DNA of 64,000 nt from JAFDVL01 sp964631865 (GTDB lineage: Bacteria > Acidobacteriota > Blastocatellia > RBC074). A program made the position numbers and the translations under genes. This document shows positions 1-9,900 of this stretch, one piece after another. The notes under the pieces are model-generated. The model did not search any database and was not told the DNA's origin. It saw nothing but the letters and a program-made list of their open reading frames with translations. The stretch's first letter is position 1; each line of letters starts with the position of its first letter. Where the stretch lies: NCBI GenBank assembly GCA_964631865.1, contig CAZWAK010000014.1, positions 10,301-74,300 on the forward strand. Direction: 5' to 3'.

Positions 1-2
1 AT

Positions 3-1583
3 GCCAAAGGCCCGGCTCGGTGGGATGCACTGTTTCAAGTAATAACTAACAACGAAGTAATCATTACCAACCCTGACCTACTCAACTTCGCCTTGTTTGG
101 CGGATATGCACGGCACAAAGGGCAACACGAAATAACACAGCTTTTCGCCCGAGTTGATTACTTCGTCTTTGACGAATACCACTTGTATGACGAGGAACAA
201 ATCGCAAACATCATTTCATGGATTGTTTTCTCAAAAGCCACCATTCAAGGCAAAACTTGCAAATTCCTTTTCGCTTCTGCGACAGCCGAGAAAGGGCTGG
301 TAGACGTTTTAAGGCAGCAAGGTTTTGTACCGGTGGAGATCATTGAAGAGATAACTGACCAGCAAACGTCTACGGCTAGACCAATTCACGGCAAAATTGA
401 TGTGACTTTCACTAAAAGCATATCGCTTCGTGACTATATTCTCGACAATTCAAACCTGATCCGTCAGTGGATCAGGGCTGGCGAAAAAATCCTCGTAATC
501 TTTGAGCGTTTGGTTGATCTCCGAAAAGCCAGACCTTTGGTTGAGCAGGAGTTTGACGATGTTGCTATTGCTGAAGAGTCAGGTTATCTAACCAAATCAA
601 AAATCAAGGAAGACACAACAAATGCCAAGCTGATTTTGGCGACAAATAAAGTCGAAGTTGGAGTCAATCTTAATGTCAGTATTTGCTTGATGCAGACAGG
701 AAGGCGCTTCGCTAATTTCGTCCAACGATTCGGGCGCGTCGCTCGTCAAGGAGCAAATGGCAAGGTGGTTGTTTTTCTTGAAAACAAGATCAAAGAAATT
801 GAGAGAAAATTCGCGGGCGTTGAGACAATTTCATATTACGATTTCATCGAGCGATGCCGGGACATCGAATTGCTATCGGAGCGAAAATTCTACTCGGATA
901 AAGTTCCTCAATATCTCGGAGCTTTTTTTTATATTATTTCTCGCAGCCTCAAAGACTATGCGACTCGCACACTTTTCAACTCAAACCTGAAACTGGAAGG
1001 GCAAGCCAAGTTTATGCACGGTCTTATGTATAGCATTGAGCGAGGCATCCTGAGAGATCTTTGGCAAGCAAATAAGAGTTGTGGTTGGGGATATAAATCC
1101 GATTTCAACCACTGGAATGAGTGGTGGAAGATTTTCACTGGCACATTCAAATATTTTCGCGCCTTGAAGCCAGACGCTTTAGTACGAGACCTAGATTTCA
1201 AGAATGGACAATTGGTTTGGTACTCGTTGGAGTGGATTTTGAGGAACCGTGAAATTATTGGAATGGAAGAAATCAATGGTGAGAATTGCCTACTCGTCTC
1301 AGGATTTTCAGATGGTAAAAATGATCTTCAGTACTACATCGAATCAATGCCCATTTACAAGCTGAGCGAAGGCACTCTTTATCTCCACCAGACAGAAAAA
1401 TTCAATCTGAAGCAGGAATTCAAGAAGCGAGTCTGCCAAATTGCTGAGGAATACAGAGGTGGAGATGCTTTCAGGCAAACTGCTAGACACCTTCTTCTAG
1501 ATGAGATTTTGAAACTCGCGCTAATTTTTACCGAAAAAAGGCTGGCGATAACGGAAGTCAAAAGTTTCTCTAACATCTTATAA
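3..1583 (+). CDS. cas3: Cas3 helicase of a type I CRISPR system, 5'-truncated by the window edge
   Basis: Superfamily 2 helicase that unwinds and helps degrade target DNA once the crRNA-guided complex has bound. The frame is open from base 3, so the gene starts upstream; 526 residues are visible. Motif II is DEYH at fragment residues 57-60, inside FDEYHLYDEEQ; motif III is the SAT of FASATAE; motif V is ATNKVEVGVNL; motif VI is QRFGRVARQG at about residue 241. The DE(F/Y)HLYD signature recalls the HD-less Cas3' of subtype I-D, but this is from memory. No HD nuclease domain lies in the visible part. GC is about 38-50% in sample lines, lower than cas1. The stop is 17 nt before cas4, which fits a cas3-cas4-cas1-cas2 operon. 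The subtype cannot be settled because the effector genes are outside the window. Confidence 0.88.
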   Translation, partial: AKGPARWDALFQVITNNEVIITNPDLLNFALFGGYARHKGQHEITQLFARVDYFVFDEYHLYDEEQIANIISWIVFSKATIQGKTCKFLFASATAEKGLVDVLRQQGFVPVEIIEEITDQQTSTARPIHGKIDVTFTKSISLRDYILDNSNLIRQWIRAGEKILVIFERLVDLRKARPLVEQEFDDVAIAEESGYLTKSKIKEDTTNAKLILATNKVEVGVNLNVSICLMQTGRRFANFVQRFGRVARQGANGKVVVFLENKIKEIERKFAGVETISYYDFIERCRDIELLSERKFYSDKVPQYLGAFFYIISRSLKDYATRTLFNSNLKLEGQAKFMHGLMYSIERGILRDLWQANKSCGWGYKSDFNHWNEWWKIFTGTFKYFRALKPDALVRDLDFKNGQLVWYSLEWILRNREIIGMEEINGENCLLVSGFSDGKNDLQYYIESMPIYKLSEGTLYLHQTEKFNLKQEFKKRVCQIAEEYRGGDAFRQTARHLLLDEILKLALIFTEKRLAITEVKSFSNIL

Positions 1584-1600
1584 AAGGATATTGGGCTAAT

Positions 1601-2113
1601 ATGCAACCAAATGATCTGCCAATCCTTCCTACTTTTACTGGACTTGAGGTCAGTTATTACTTCATCTGTCACAAAAAGCTCTGGTGGTTTGCGCATGGCT
1701 TACAAATGGAACACGAATCCGACCGCGTCAAAATGGGGAAGCTGGTGCATGAAGAAAGCTACGCCCGTAAGAAACGCGAACTCAACATTGATGACAAGAT
1801 TGTGCTGGATTGGCGCGAGGACGGCGTCATTCACGAAGTCAAGCTCACCGACGCGATGGAAGCGGCGCACGAAATGCAGTTGCTCTATTACCTCTACTAC
1901 CTCAAGCAAAAGGGCGTCGCAGGGTTGACCGGGCAAATTGATTATCCCAAATTGCGGACCACCAAAACCATCGAACTCACGCCCGACAAAGAAGCCCAAA
2001 TCGAAGCGGCCCTACAGAACATGCAAACCATCGTTCAGGCGGGGAAAGCTCCGGCAGTGGAATTTATGAAACTCTGTCGGAGTTGCAGCTACGCCGAACT
2101 CTGTTGGGGGTAA
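1601..2113 (+). CDS. cas4: Cas4 RecB-like 5' exonuclease
   Basis: Iron-sulphur exonuclease that trims prespacers and helps choose PAM-flanked ones for Cas1-Cas2. The 170 residues match the usual Cas4 length. Visible family marks are one N-terminal cysteine in FICHKKLWW, the H motif in GKLVHEESY, a D and E-x-K active site in LDWREDGVIHEVKLT, the helix QLLYYLYYLK, and a C-terminal cysteine cluster CRSCSYAELC; together these give four cysteines for a 4Fe-4S cluster. An AAAGGAT-like ribosome site precedes the ATG. It lies between cas3 and cas1 with very short gaps, so it is almost surely co-transcribed. Base composition changes inside this gene: the first 100 nt are AT-rich like cas3 and the rest matches cas1. 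Confidence 0.93.
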   Translation: MQPNDLPILPTFTGLEVSYYFICHKKLWWFAHGLQMEHESDRVKMGKLVHEESYARKKRELNIDDKIVLDWREDGVIHEVKLTDAMEAAHEMQLLYYLYYLKQKGVAGLTGQIDYPKLRTTKTIELTPDKEAQIEAALQNMQTIVQAGKAPAVEFMKLCRSCSYAELCWG

Positions 2114-2117
2114 AGGA

Positions 2118-3308
2118 ATGGCTCGACATTATTACTTAACACGCTCAGGAACCTTACGCCGCAAGGATCATACGCTCAGCTTTATTCCGGCGGCGGACGA
2201 AAAAACGGAAACAGACCTGGCGCTGCAGGACGAAGCGACAAAAGCCGTAACCGCCGTTGGCTCGATTGCCGATTTTGAAATGGGCGATCTGGCGGCGGAA
2301 CCCAACACTCTGGAGGCACTCGACGAACCTGATTCATCTCTCATTCCTCCTCCTTCATCCCTCGACGAAGAGAACGATGCGCCTGTCAAAGTCGCCGAAC
2401 GCCGCGTCATTCCGATTGAAGACGTGGATGCGCTTTGGGTCTTCCGCGAATTAGACCTCAACGCACGAGTGCTAAACTTTCTGGCGCAGAAAAAAGTCCC
2501 CGCGCATTTCTTCAACTACTATGGCTTTTATGCCGGGTCGTTTTATCCGCGCGAATTCTTGCAGGCGGGCTACTTGACCGTGCGCCAGGTGCGGCATTAC
2601 ACGAATCGCAAATTGCGTTTGCAGATTGCGCGTGAATTCATTGCCGCCGCACTGCACAACATACTGCGCAATTTGCGGTATTACGGCACGCGCGGCATCG
2701 AATTGCAGACCGAAACCGAAACCGTGCAGGCCGAAATGCTGCGGGTGGAAACGGTCAAAGATGTGGCCGAATTGATGGGCTGCGAAGGACGGGCGCGCGC
2801 GGCCTATTATCAGGGCTTCAGCAAGATTCTGCGCGAGAAATTCGATTTCACCAAACGCATCAAACGCCCGCCCAACAACTCCGTCAATGCGCTGATTTCG
2901 TACTGCAATGGTCTGGTCTACGCCGCGTGTTTGAGCCAGTTGTATCGGTCGCAACTTGATCCGACGATCAGCTTTTTGCACGAACCCGGCGTGCGGCGCT
3001 TTTCGTTGGCGCTCGATCTGGCCGAAGTCTTCAAGCCGTTGCTGGCGGATCGGTTGATTTTCAAAGTGCTGAACAATCGAATGCTGAGCGAACGCGACTT
3101 CGCGCAGGATTTGAATTATTGCTATTTGAAAGAATCCGGGCGCAAAACGGTCTTGCAGGAATGGGACGCGCGCTTGCAAACGACGATTGAGCATCGGCGC
3201 TTGAAACGCAAAGTCAGCTATGAACGCCTGATCCGGCTGGAATGCTACAAACTGGTCAAGCATCTGGCGAACGACGAACCCTATCAAGGCTTCAAAGCGT
3301 GGTGGTGA
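2118..3308 (+). CDS. cas1: Cas1 integrase with an internal acidic, proline-rich insertion
   Basis: Metal-dependent integrase that, with Cas2, inserts new spacers at the leader end of the array. The core resembles I-B-type Cas1: it starts RHYYLTRSGTLRRKD, resumes with RRVIPIEDVDALWVFRELD, and has FFNYYGFYAGSFYPRE and NILRNLRYYG. Likely catalytic residues are E223 (GCEGRARAAYYQGF), H288 (FLHEPG) and D300 (ALDLAEVF). At 396 residues it is about 65-70 longer than usual. The excess is residues 25-95, inside the N-terminal beta domain, and is rich in D, E, A and P with the low-complexity run SSLIPPPSSLDEE. The catalytic domain is uninterrupted, so activity is plausible. The ATG is 4 nt after the cas4 stop, so translation is probably coupled. 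Confidence 0.93.
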   Translation: MARHYYLTRSGTLRRKDHTLSFIPAADEKTETDLALQDEATKAVTAVGSIADFEMGDLAAEPNTLEALDEPDSSLIPPPSSLDEENDAPVKVAERRVIPIEDVDALWVFRELDLNARVLNFLAQKKVPAHFFNYYGFYAGSFYPREFLQAGYLTVRQVRHYTNRKLRLQIAREFIAAALHNILRNLRYYGTRGIELQTETETVQAEMLRVETVKDVAELMGCEGRARAAYYQGFSKILREKFDFTKRIKRPPNNSVNALISYCNGLVYAACLSQLYRSQLDPTISFLHEPGVRRFSLALDLAEVFKPLLADRLIFKVLNNRMLSERDFAQDLNYCYLKESGRKTVLQEWDARLQTTIEHRRLKRKVSYERLIRLECYKLVKHLANDEPYQGFKAWW

Positions 3309-3313
3309 TGATT

Positions 3314-3410
3314 GGTGGTCGGTGGCTGGTGGTCGGTGGTCGGCAAAACCGCTGCGCCATCCCTTTGCCCAACCATCAACCGTCAGCACCGACCACCGAC
3401 CACCGACTAC
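3314..3410. repeat. GGTGGTCGG-type inverted repeat between cas1 and cas2
   Basis: The left arm (3314-3343) is built of GGTGGTCGGTGG units and the right arm (3388-3410) of their complement, with at least 16 perfectly paired bases at the base of the hairpin. It begins 6 nt after the cas1 stop codon and fills most of the 113-nt cas1-cas2 gap, which is long for a cas operon. No T-run follows, so it is not a classic terminator. It may stabilise the upstream mRNA or be a dispersed palindromic repeat. Confidence 0.7.
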
Positions 3411-3421
3411 CTCAAAACACT

Positions 3422-3685
3422 ATGTATGTACTGATCGTTTACGATGTCGAAGAAAAGCGCGTGGCGAAAGCGCATAAATTCCTCAAGCGCCATCTGCATT
3501 GGGTGCAGAATTCGGTCTTTGAAGGGGAAGTGACGGACGCGCAACTGGAAAAAATCAAAGTGGGATTGCGGGCGATTTTGGACGCTGCCCATGATTCGGT
3601 GTTGGTGTATAGTGCGCGCGACCAGCGTTGGCTGAGCAAGGAAGTGATCGGAAAGGAGCGTGGGGAAACCGGGAATCTGCTATAA
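3422..3685 (+). CDS. cas2: Cas2 adaptation protein
   Basis: Small ferredoxin-fold protein that bridges two Cas1 dimers in the integration complex. The 87 residues starting MYVLIVYDVEEKRV match the family in length and pattern: the strand LIVYDV carries the conserved aspartate, and HLHWVQNSVFEGEVT follows. The frame stays open upstream to 3242, but the residues encoded there come from the intergenic hairpin and are not Cas2-like, so the ATG at 3422 is chosen although its ribosome site is weak. It is followed directly by the leader and array, the usual layout for an active locus. Confidence 0.92.
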   Translation: MYVLIVYDVEEKRVAKAHKFLKRHLHWVQNSVFEGEVTDAQLEKIKVGLRAILDAAHDSVLVYSARDQRWLSKEVIGKERGETGNLL

Positions 3686-3911
3686 GCGAGTCGTCACCCG
3701 CCACGCACAAAGGCCATCCGCCGCATCGTCCGGGGGCAGTAATGGCCGCCACCAGACCAGCAATAGCCGAAGCTACAACCACATCCGACTCGTCGTCGCC
3801 CCCCCGGCTTTTTGGCATCATTGCCACACGACGACAACCTTACCCCAAAAAAGCCGCCGTCCCGCCATTAAGTCCTTTGTTTTTCATCTTCACATCAGGT
3901 ATTTTACGGGG
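3686..3911 (+). promoter_or_regulatory. CRISPR leader
   Basis: Non-coding stretch of 226 nt between the cas2 stop and the first repeat. The first 150 nt are GC-rich and the last 70 are AT-rich, including a run AAAAAAG and a T-rich segment next to the first repeat. Position, repeat orientation and the degenerate repeat at the opposite end all mark this side as the leader, where new spacers are added. Confidence 0.75.
3877..3905 (+). promoter_or_regulatory. Possible array promoter
   Basis: TTGTTT at 3877-3882 and TATTTT at 3900-3905 are separated by 17 nt. Transcription would start near 3911-3913, at the first base of the first repeat. Both boxes depart from consensus, so this is a prediction from spacing and position only. 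Confidence 0.35.
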
Positions 3912-6900
3912 GTGCTGATCGAACCATCGTGGAATTGAAACCAAACAGTTCCGCAGCAGCATCGGGTGCAAATTCGCTGTGCTGATCGAACCATCGTGGA
4001 ATTGAAACAGCATTGCTGCCAATCCGTCTTGACGCCGCAGTGCGTGTGCTGATCGAACCATCGTGGAATTGAAACGTGATTGTCATACGCTTTCTTTGCT
4101 CTGAAGCGAAGCGTGCTGATCGAACCATCGTGGAATTGAAACAGCTTATTCAAGGATGTTTCTTATCAGAAACGAGTAGTGCTGATCGAACCATCGTGGA
4201 ATTGAAACTTGAAGAAGAGTTTCGCACGCTGCCGATTGAGGACGGTGCTGATCGAACCATCGTGGAATTGAAACTCGTTCATGTCCTCGTGCATGAAAGG
4301 ACTGCTCTGAGTGCTGATCGAACCATCGTGGAATTGAAACCAAATCTAGTCTGCAATACTTCTTCATATTTCTGCGCAGTGCTGATCGAACCATCGTGGA
4401 ATTGAAACCGATGCCAGTGATGGTTGAGAATCTGTCGAATGATCGTGCTGATCGAACCATCGTGGAATTGAAACCGCGCACGAAGAGCTACTCATTGACC
4501 CGCCACCGCTGGTGCTGATCGAACCATCGTGGAATTGAAACTGTTTATAGGCTTCGGTGAGTTCTGGAATCAGGGTGGTGCTGATCGAACCATCGTGGAA
4601 TTGAAACGGAACCTGAGCGACTATGATGATTTTTTTGCGCCCTGTGCTGATCGAACCATCGTGGAATTGAAACCCGCCGAGAGTTGATCTTCCATCTGCG
4701 CGACCTGGTGTGCTGATCGAACCATCGTGGAATTGAAACAACAAACTTCAGGCTTCCCACGCCCACCAGCGAGGAGTGCTGATCGAACCATCGTGGAATT
4801 GAAACTGCTGTACCGCACCTCGAACGTGGCGAATTTGGCAGTGCTGATCGAACCATCGTGGAATTGAAACGCTCATAGCCGATAGTCCCATCGGCTGGGA
4901 CACGAGGTGCTGATCGAACCATCGTGGAATTGAAACGTGCATCCCTTGTTCAATTCACCAGCGGCGGCACGGGTGCTGATCGAACCATCGTGGAATTGAA
5001 ACGAACAAACCTGAAACGCAGGCAGAAATTGAAACCCTGTGCTGATCGAACCATCGTGGAATTGAAACGCTGGGCATTATCCCAAGCATTCGCCATTTCG
5101 ATCAGGTGCTGATCGAACCATCGTGGAATTGAAACGCGCTTTGAGCTTCGCGTCTTTCTCGGCTTCGCGTTGTGCTGATCGAACCATCGTGGAATTGAAA
5201 CCAATGCGTTGCGCGGCACGCTGCTCGCGTTCCGGGTGTGCTGATCGAACCATCGTGGAATTGAAACGATCATCAATCGCCTTGTCCAAATCAATTTGGC
5301 TGTGTGCTGATCGAACCATCGTGGAATTGAAACCTGGACGAAATACACGGGGCACGATTGGGGCAACACACGTGCTGATCGAACCATCGTGGAATTGAAA
5401 CGCGACACGTTGCGATTGCACGACGGAGCACCAAAGCGTGCTGATCGAACCATCGTGGAATTGAAACAAGCGAAGGCGTTTCGGCGCTGGGTAACGCACG
5501 AAGTGCTGATCGAACCATCGTGGAATTGAAACCACGTTTTTCAGCGGCCATTCCCAACGTTCTTGACCGTGCTGATCGAACCATCGTGGAATTGAAACAT
5601 CCCGGCGGCGTACGATTGCAAATACGAAGTGGTCGTGCTGATCGAACCATCGTGGAATTGAAACTCTGGATGCGCCGTGAACTTGTCGCTGAGCAGGCTG
5701 GTGCTGATCGAACCATCGTGGAATTGAAACACAGGTAGTCGGTCGGGAGCGCGGCTTGATCGGGCGGTGCTGATCGAACCATCGTGGAATTGAAACTGAC
5801 GTATTCGGGTTGTCGGGGTCGTAGGCTAGTGTGCGTGCTGATCGAACCATCGTGGAATTGAAACTCAGAGTTTTGAAAAACGACGGTTGCGCCGACGGAT
5901 GTGCTGATCGAACCATCGTGGAATTGAAACATCAATCAATCAATCCCAATCCCGCCGCTGCTGAACTGTGCTGATCGAACCATCGTGGAATTGAAACCAA
6001 CATCGTCACCAGTACGACGAAAAGGGAATACATCGTGCTGATCGAACCATCGTGGAATTGAAACACCCGTTGCCGTCGTTGGGTAGTCCCTGGGATAAGT
6101 GTGCTGATCGAACCATCGTGGAATTGAAACGGTGAATTTCCGGTCGGCTGCCATCGATCAGCCCTTGTGCTGATCGAACCATCGTGGAATTGAAACACTC
6201 CTGACGCTCGGCTTCGTCGGCTGCGGCCCAGAGTGCTGATCGAACCATCGTGGAATTGAAACGTGGAAGGGATTGCGGGCTGTAGCCTGGTGTTCAGTGC
6301 TGATCGAACCATCGTGGAATTGAAACAAATATATTTCACAATAATATAGCCAGCTGCCCAACTCGTGCTGATCGAACCATCGTGGAATTGAAACGTGACC
6401 GTGCCTGTGATGGTTGGACTCGCAAGTGTCTGTGCTGATCGAACCATCGTGGAATTGAAACTGCAGATCGGCGAGGCGTGGATCGAGCTACCATTTAGTG
6501 CTGATCGAACCATCGTGGAATTGAAACTGAGGAGCTGGTGAAGGGTGAATTGGCGCACGAGCCGTGCTGATCGAACCATCGTGGAATTGAAACTAACAAT
6601 GTTACTATCCACTTACAGTCAATTGTGACGTGCTGATCGAACCATCGTGGAATTGAAACAGAGAAAAGTTTTCCACAGAAAGATCAAAATTCCGGTGTGC
6701 TGATCGAACCATCGTGGAATTGAAACAAGCCGCAGGATTTCGTGCTGCCATTTTACATATTCGTGCTGATCGAACCATCGTGGAATTGAAACCTTTGCTG
6801 ATGTTGTCTATTTTGGTGTTTGCCATAGGTGCTGATCGAACCATCGTGGAATTGAAACCCAACTCCACCCATGTCATCTCGTCCTCGCCGAGGGGTGCTG

Positions 6901-9900
6901 ATCGAACCATCGTGGAATTGAAACCAATAAAGAAAACCTTGTTAATGGTTACGGCATTGTGCTGATCGAACCATCGTGGAATTGAAACCCAATGAACGCG
7001 CGGCTGAGCCAATCACCGACCTTGCAGTGCTGATCGAACCATCGTGGAATTGAAACCAATCTCGGCAAGGGTTGGCTCTTTTTTTGCGAGTGGTGCTGAT
7101 CGAACCATCGTGGAATTGAAACAAATAATCAACTCGCCTTCCCAGCCGTTCGGCGTGCGGTGCTGATCGAACCATCGTGGAATTGAAACACTGAGCAGAA
7201 GGCCAGACAAGAAATAGGCGAGACAGGTGCTGATCGAACCATCGTGGAATTGAAACGACGACCTTGATGAAGCTGAGTATGAATTGCCGATTGTGCTGAT
7301 CGAACCATCGTGGAATTGAAACTATTGACGTTGCAAGTGGTTGGAATGGGCGGGCTGCAAGTGCTGATCGAACCATCGTGGAATTGAAACCTGGCGAAGC
7401 GAATCCGACAAGGTGTCGTGGTTGAGCGTGCTGATCGAACCATCGTGGAATTGAAACGCATCTTTGCTTCGTTGTGAATCTCGAATCATATAGCGTGCTG
7501 ATCGAACCATCGTGGAATTGAAACTTGTGTTTTTTCGCTTCAGTATCACTTAGTTCTCGTGTGCTGATCGAACCATCGTGGAATTGAAACGCTTTCCAGC
7601 GTCGAACTCATCGAGATTTGAGGAGCGGTGCTGATCGAACCATCGTGGAATTGAAACTCGAGTTCGTGGATTATGCTGAGGTCCTACGCTATTGTGCTGA
7701 TCGAACCATCGTGGAATTGAAACGGAGTTTGGGTTTTTGGTCTTTGCCCCATTGGCCCGGTGCTGATCGAACCATCGTGGAATTGAAACAAGCGAACATG
7801 GCCATTTCAACGCCGAACCTCGTGCTGATCGAACCATCGTGGAATTGAAACGGCGGAAGAACGACAGGAAATTACACGGGCACGGGAGTGCTGATCGAAC
7901 CATCGTGGAATTGAAACTCAACAAGCTGCCTAACTAATCATCTAAAATCGGATCGTGCTGATCGAACCATCGTGGAATTGAAACGGTCAGCCCCGCCGTC
8001 TGCACGAGATAGATGCCATGTGCTGATCGAACCATCGTGGAATTGAAACACCGTCACGGTGATCCGGCGCGTCCGGCTTTCCAGTGCTGATCGAACCATC
8101 GTGGAATTGAAACATCCCAGGCCTGGTAGACGCGCTCGCGCCACGCATCCGTGCTGATCGAACCATCGTGGAATTGAAACGTTGATGAGCGCGCCGCCAA
8201 TATTGGTCGTTGACATGTGCTGATCGAACCATCGTGGAATTGAAACCGCGATGCTCGGTTTGCGCCTCTCGCGCGTCCGTCGGTGCTGATCGAACCATCG
8301 TGGAATTGAAACATTTTCCTGCTTGGCAACTAAAGCCTCGTACTCTTCAGTGCTGATCGAACCATCGTGGAATTGAAACGCGCAACGACTGTCAGAGCGA
8401 AATCTTTGACGCTTTGTGCTGATCGAACCATCGTGGAATTGAAACTGACCCCGCCACGTTGCCCGCGTTTCTGAACGTCGCGTGCTGATCGAACCATCGT
8501 GGAATTGAAACGCACACGTTCGCCACACGCCTGGCCGACGCCGGCGCGGGTGCTGATCGAACCATCGTGGAATTGAAACAAGCTGTACCTGGGTGATAGT
8601 TCTCTCGCGCCGGGCGTGCTGATCGAACCATCGTGGAATTGAAACTCCGTCTCGAGCTTGATTCCGCCCTCGACGTTGAACGGTGCTGATCGAACCATCG
8701 TGGAATTGAAACCAGACTTCAGACTTTGGGTCTCAGGTCTGAGGTCTCGTGCTGATCGAACCATCGTGGAATTGAAACTCTGATTTTTCGCCACGAATTC
8801 CACGCATGGTCACGAGTGCTGATCGAACCATCGTGGAATTGAAACGATGTTAATACTTGGCACTATCGCGGCGGTCTTAGCGGGTGCTGATCGAACCATC
8901 GTGGAATTGAAACGACGCCCACGCTTCGGCTTGTCCTCGTTTTCGACGTGCTGATCGAACCATCGTGGAATTGAAACGCCGCTTGAGCAGGGCAAGAGTA
9001 ATCTGCCCGCTTAGTGCTGATCGAACCATCGTGGAATTGAAACCGTAAGACTTGATGCGTCTTTCGATGGCCTGCACATCCGTGCTGATCGAACCATCGT
9101 GGAATTGAAACAGCTCTTGCCCGGCCATGATCTTGACCATCGCCTGGGTGCTGATCGAACCATCGTGGAATTGAAACCAAGTGAAAAGCACTTGAACTTA
9201 TCGCCCATGATCACGTGCTGATCGAACCATCGTGGAATTGAAACCAAATGGATTGTCTTCAGGCTCGGTGATAAATTCGGGGTGCTGATCGAACCATCGT
9301 GGAATTGAAACCGACGATTTCAGCCGAGAGGTTAAGCTGCGCGGGCTGTGCTGATCGAACCATCGTGGAATTGAAACACGTCATCTTGTAATTTATCGTA
9401 TTGGTGTCAGCAAGTGCTGATCGAACCATCGTGGAATTGAAACTCGCGTAGATTCCCTGCTGCAAGAGATTGCCCCACCAGTGCTGATCGAACCATCGTG
9501 GAATTGAAACTCGCCATCGCCGCGAATTTACGGCGTGCGCGCAATTGGTGCTGATCGAACCATCGTGGAATTGAAACCGCAGCGCGCACGGCTCGCAAAA
9601 GGCGAAGTGGCTGTGTGCTGATCGAACCATCGTGGAATTGAAACTTCGATTAACAAATCGAATTTCGTTGTCGGCGAAGCGGTGCTGATCGAACCATCGT
9701 GGAATTGAAACATTGCCACGCCTGCTTTGATCGCAGCATCGCCAACTGGTGCTGATCGAACCATCGTGGAATTGAAACTTTGATTGTGTCGCCAGCTATA
9801 GGTTTTCATTTTCCGTGCTGATCGAACCATCGTGGAATTGAAACCAAAGCGATTTTGCCCAACCTTGAAGCTAATGTATCCCGTGCTGATCGAACCATCG

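Noticed and set aside
2472..3389. 305-codon frame antisense to cas1
   Set aside because: It is a shadow of the high-GC cas1 reading frame; composition is arginine/phenylalanine/glutamine-rich with no family resemblance, while cas1 is certain.
3555..3827. Antisense frame over the cas2 end and leader containing DESDVVVASAIAGLVAAITA
   Set aside because: It looks faintly like a hydrophobic helix but has no ribosome site, overlaps cas2 antisense and lies in the leader. Treated as chance.
3912..3941. Stable hairpin in the CRISPR repeat
   Set aside because: Only 3-4 base pairs can form (around CCATCGTGG). This is too weak to count as the structured repeat type.
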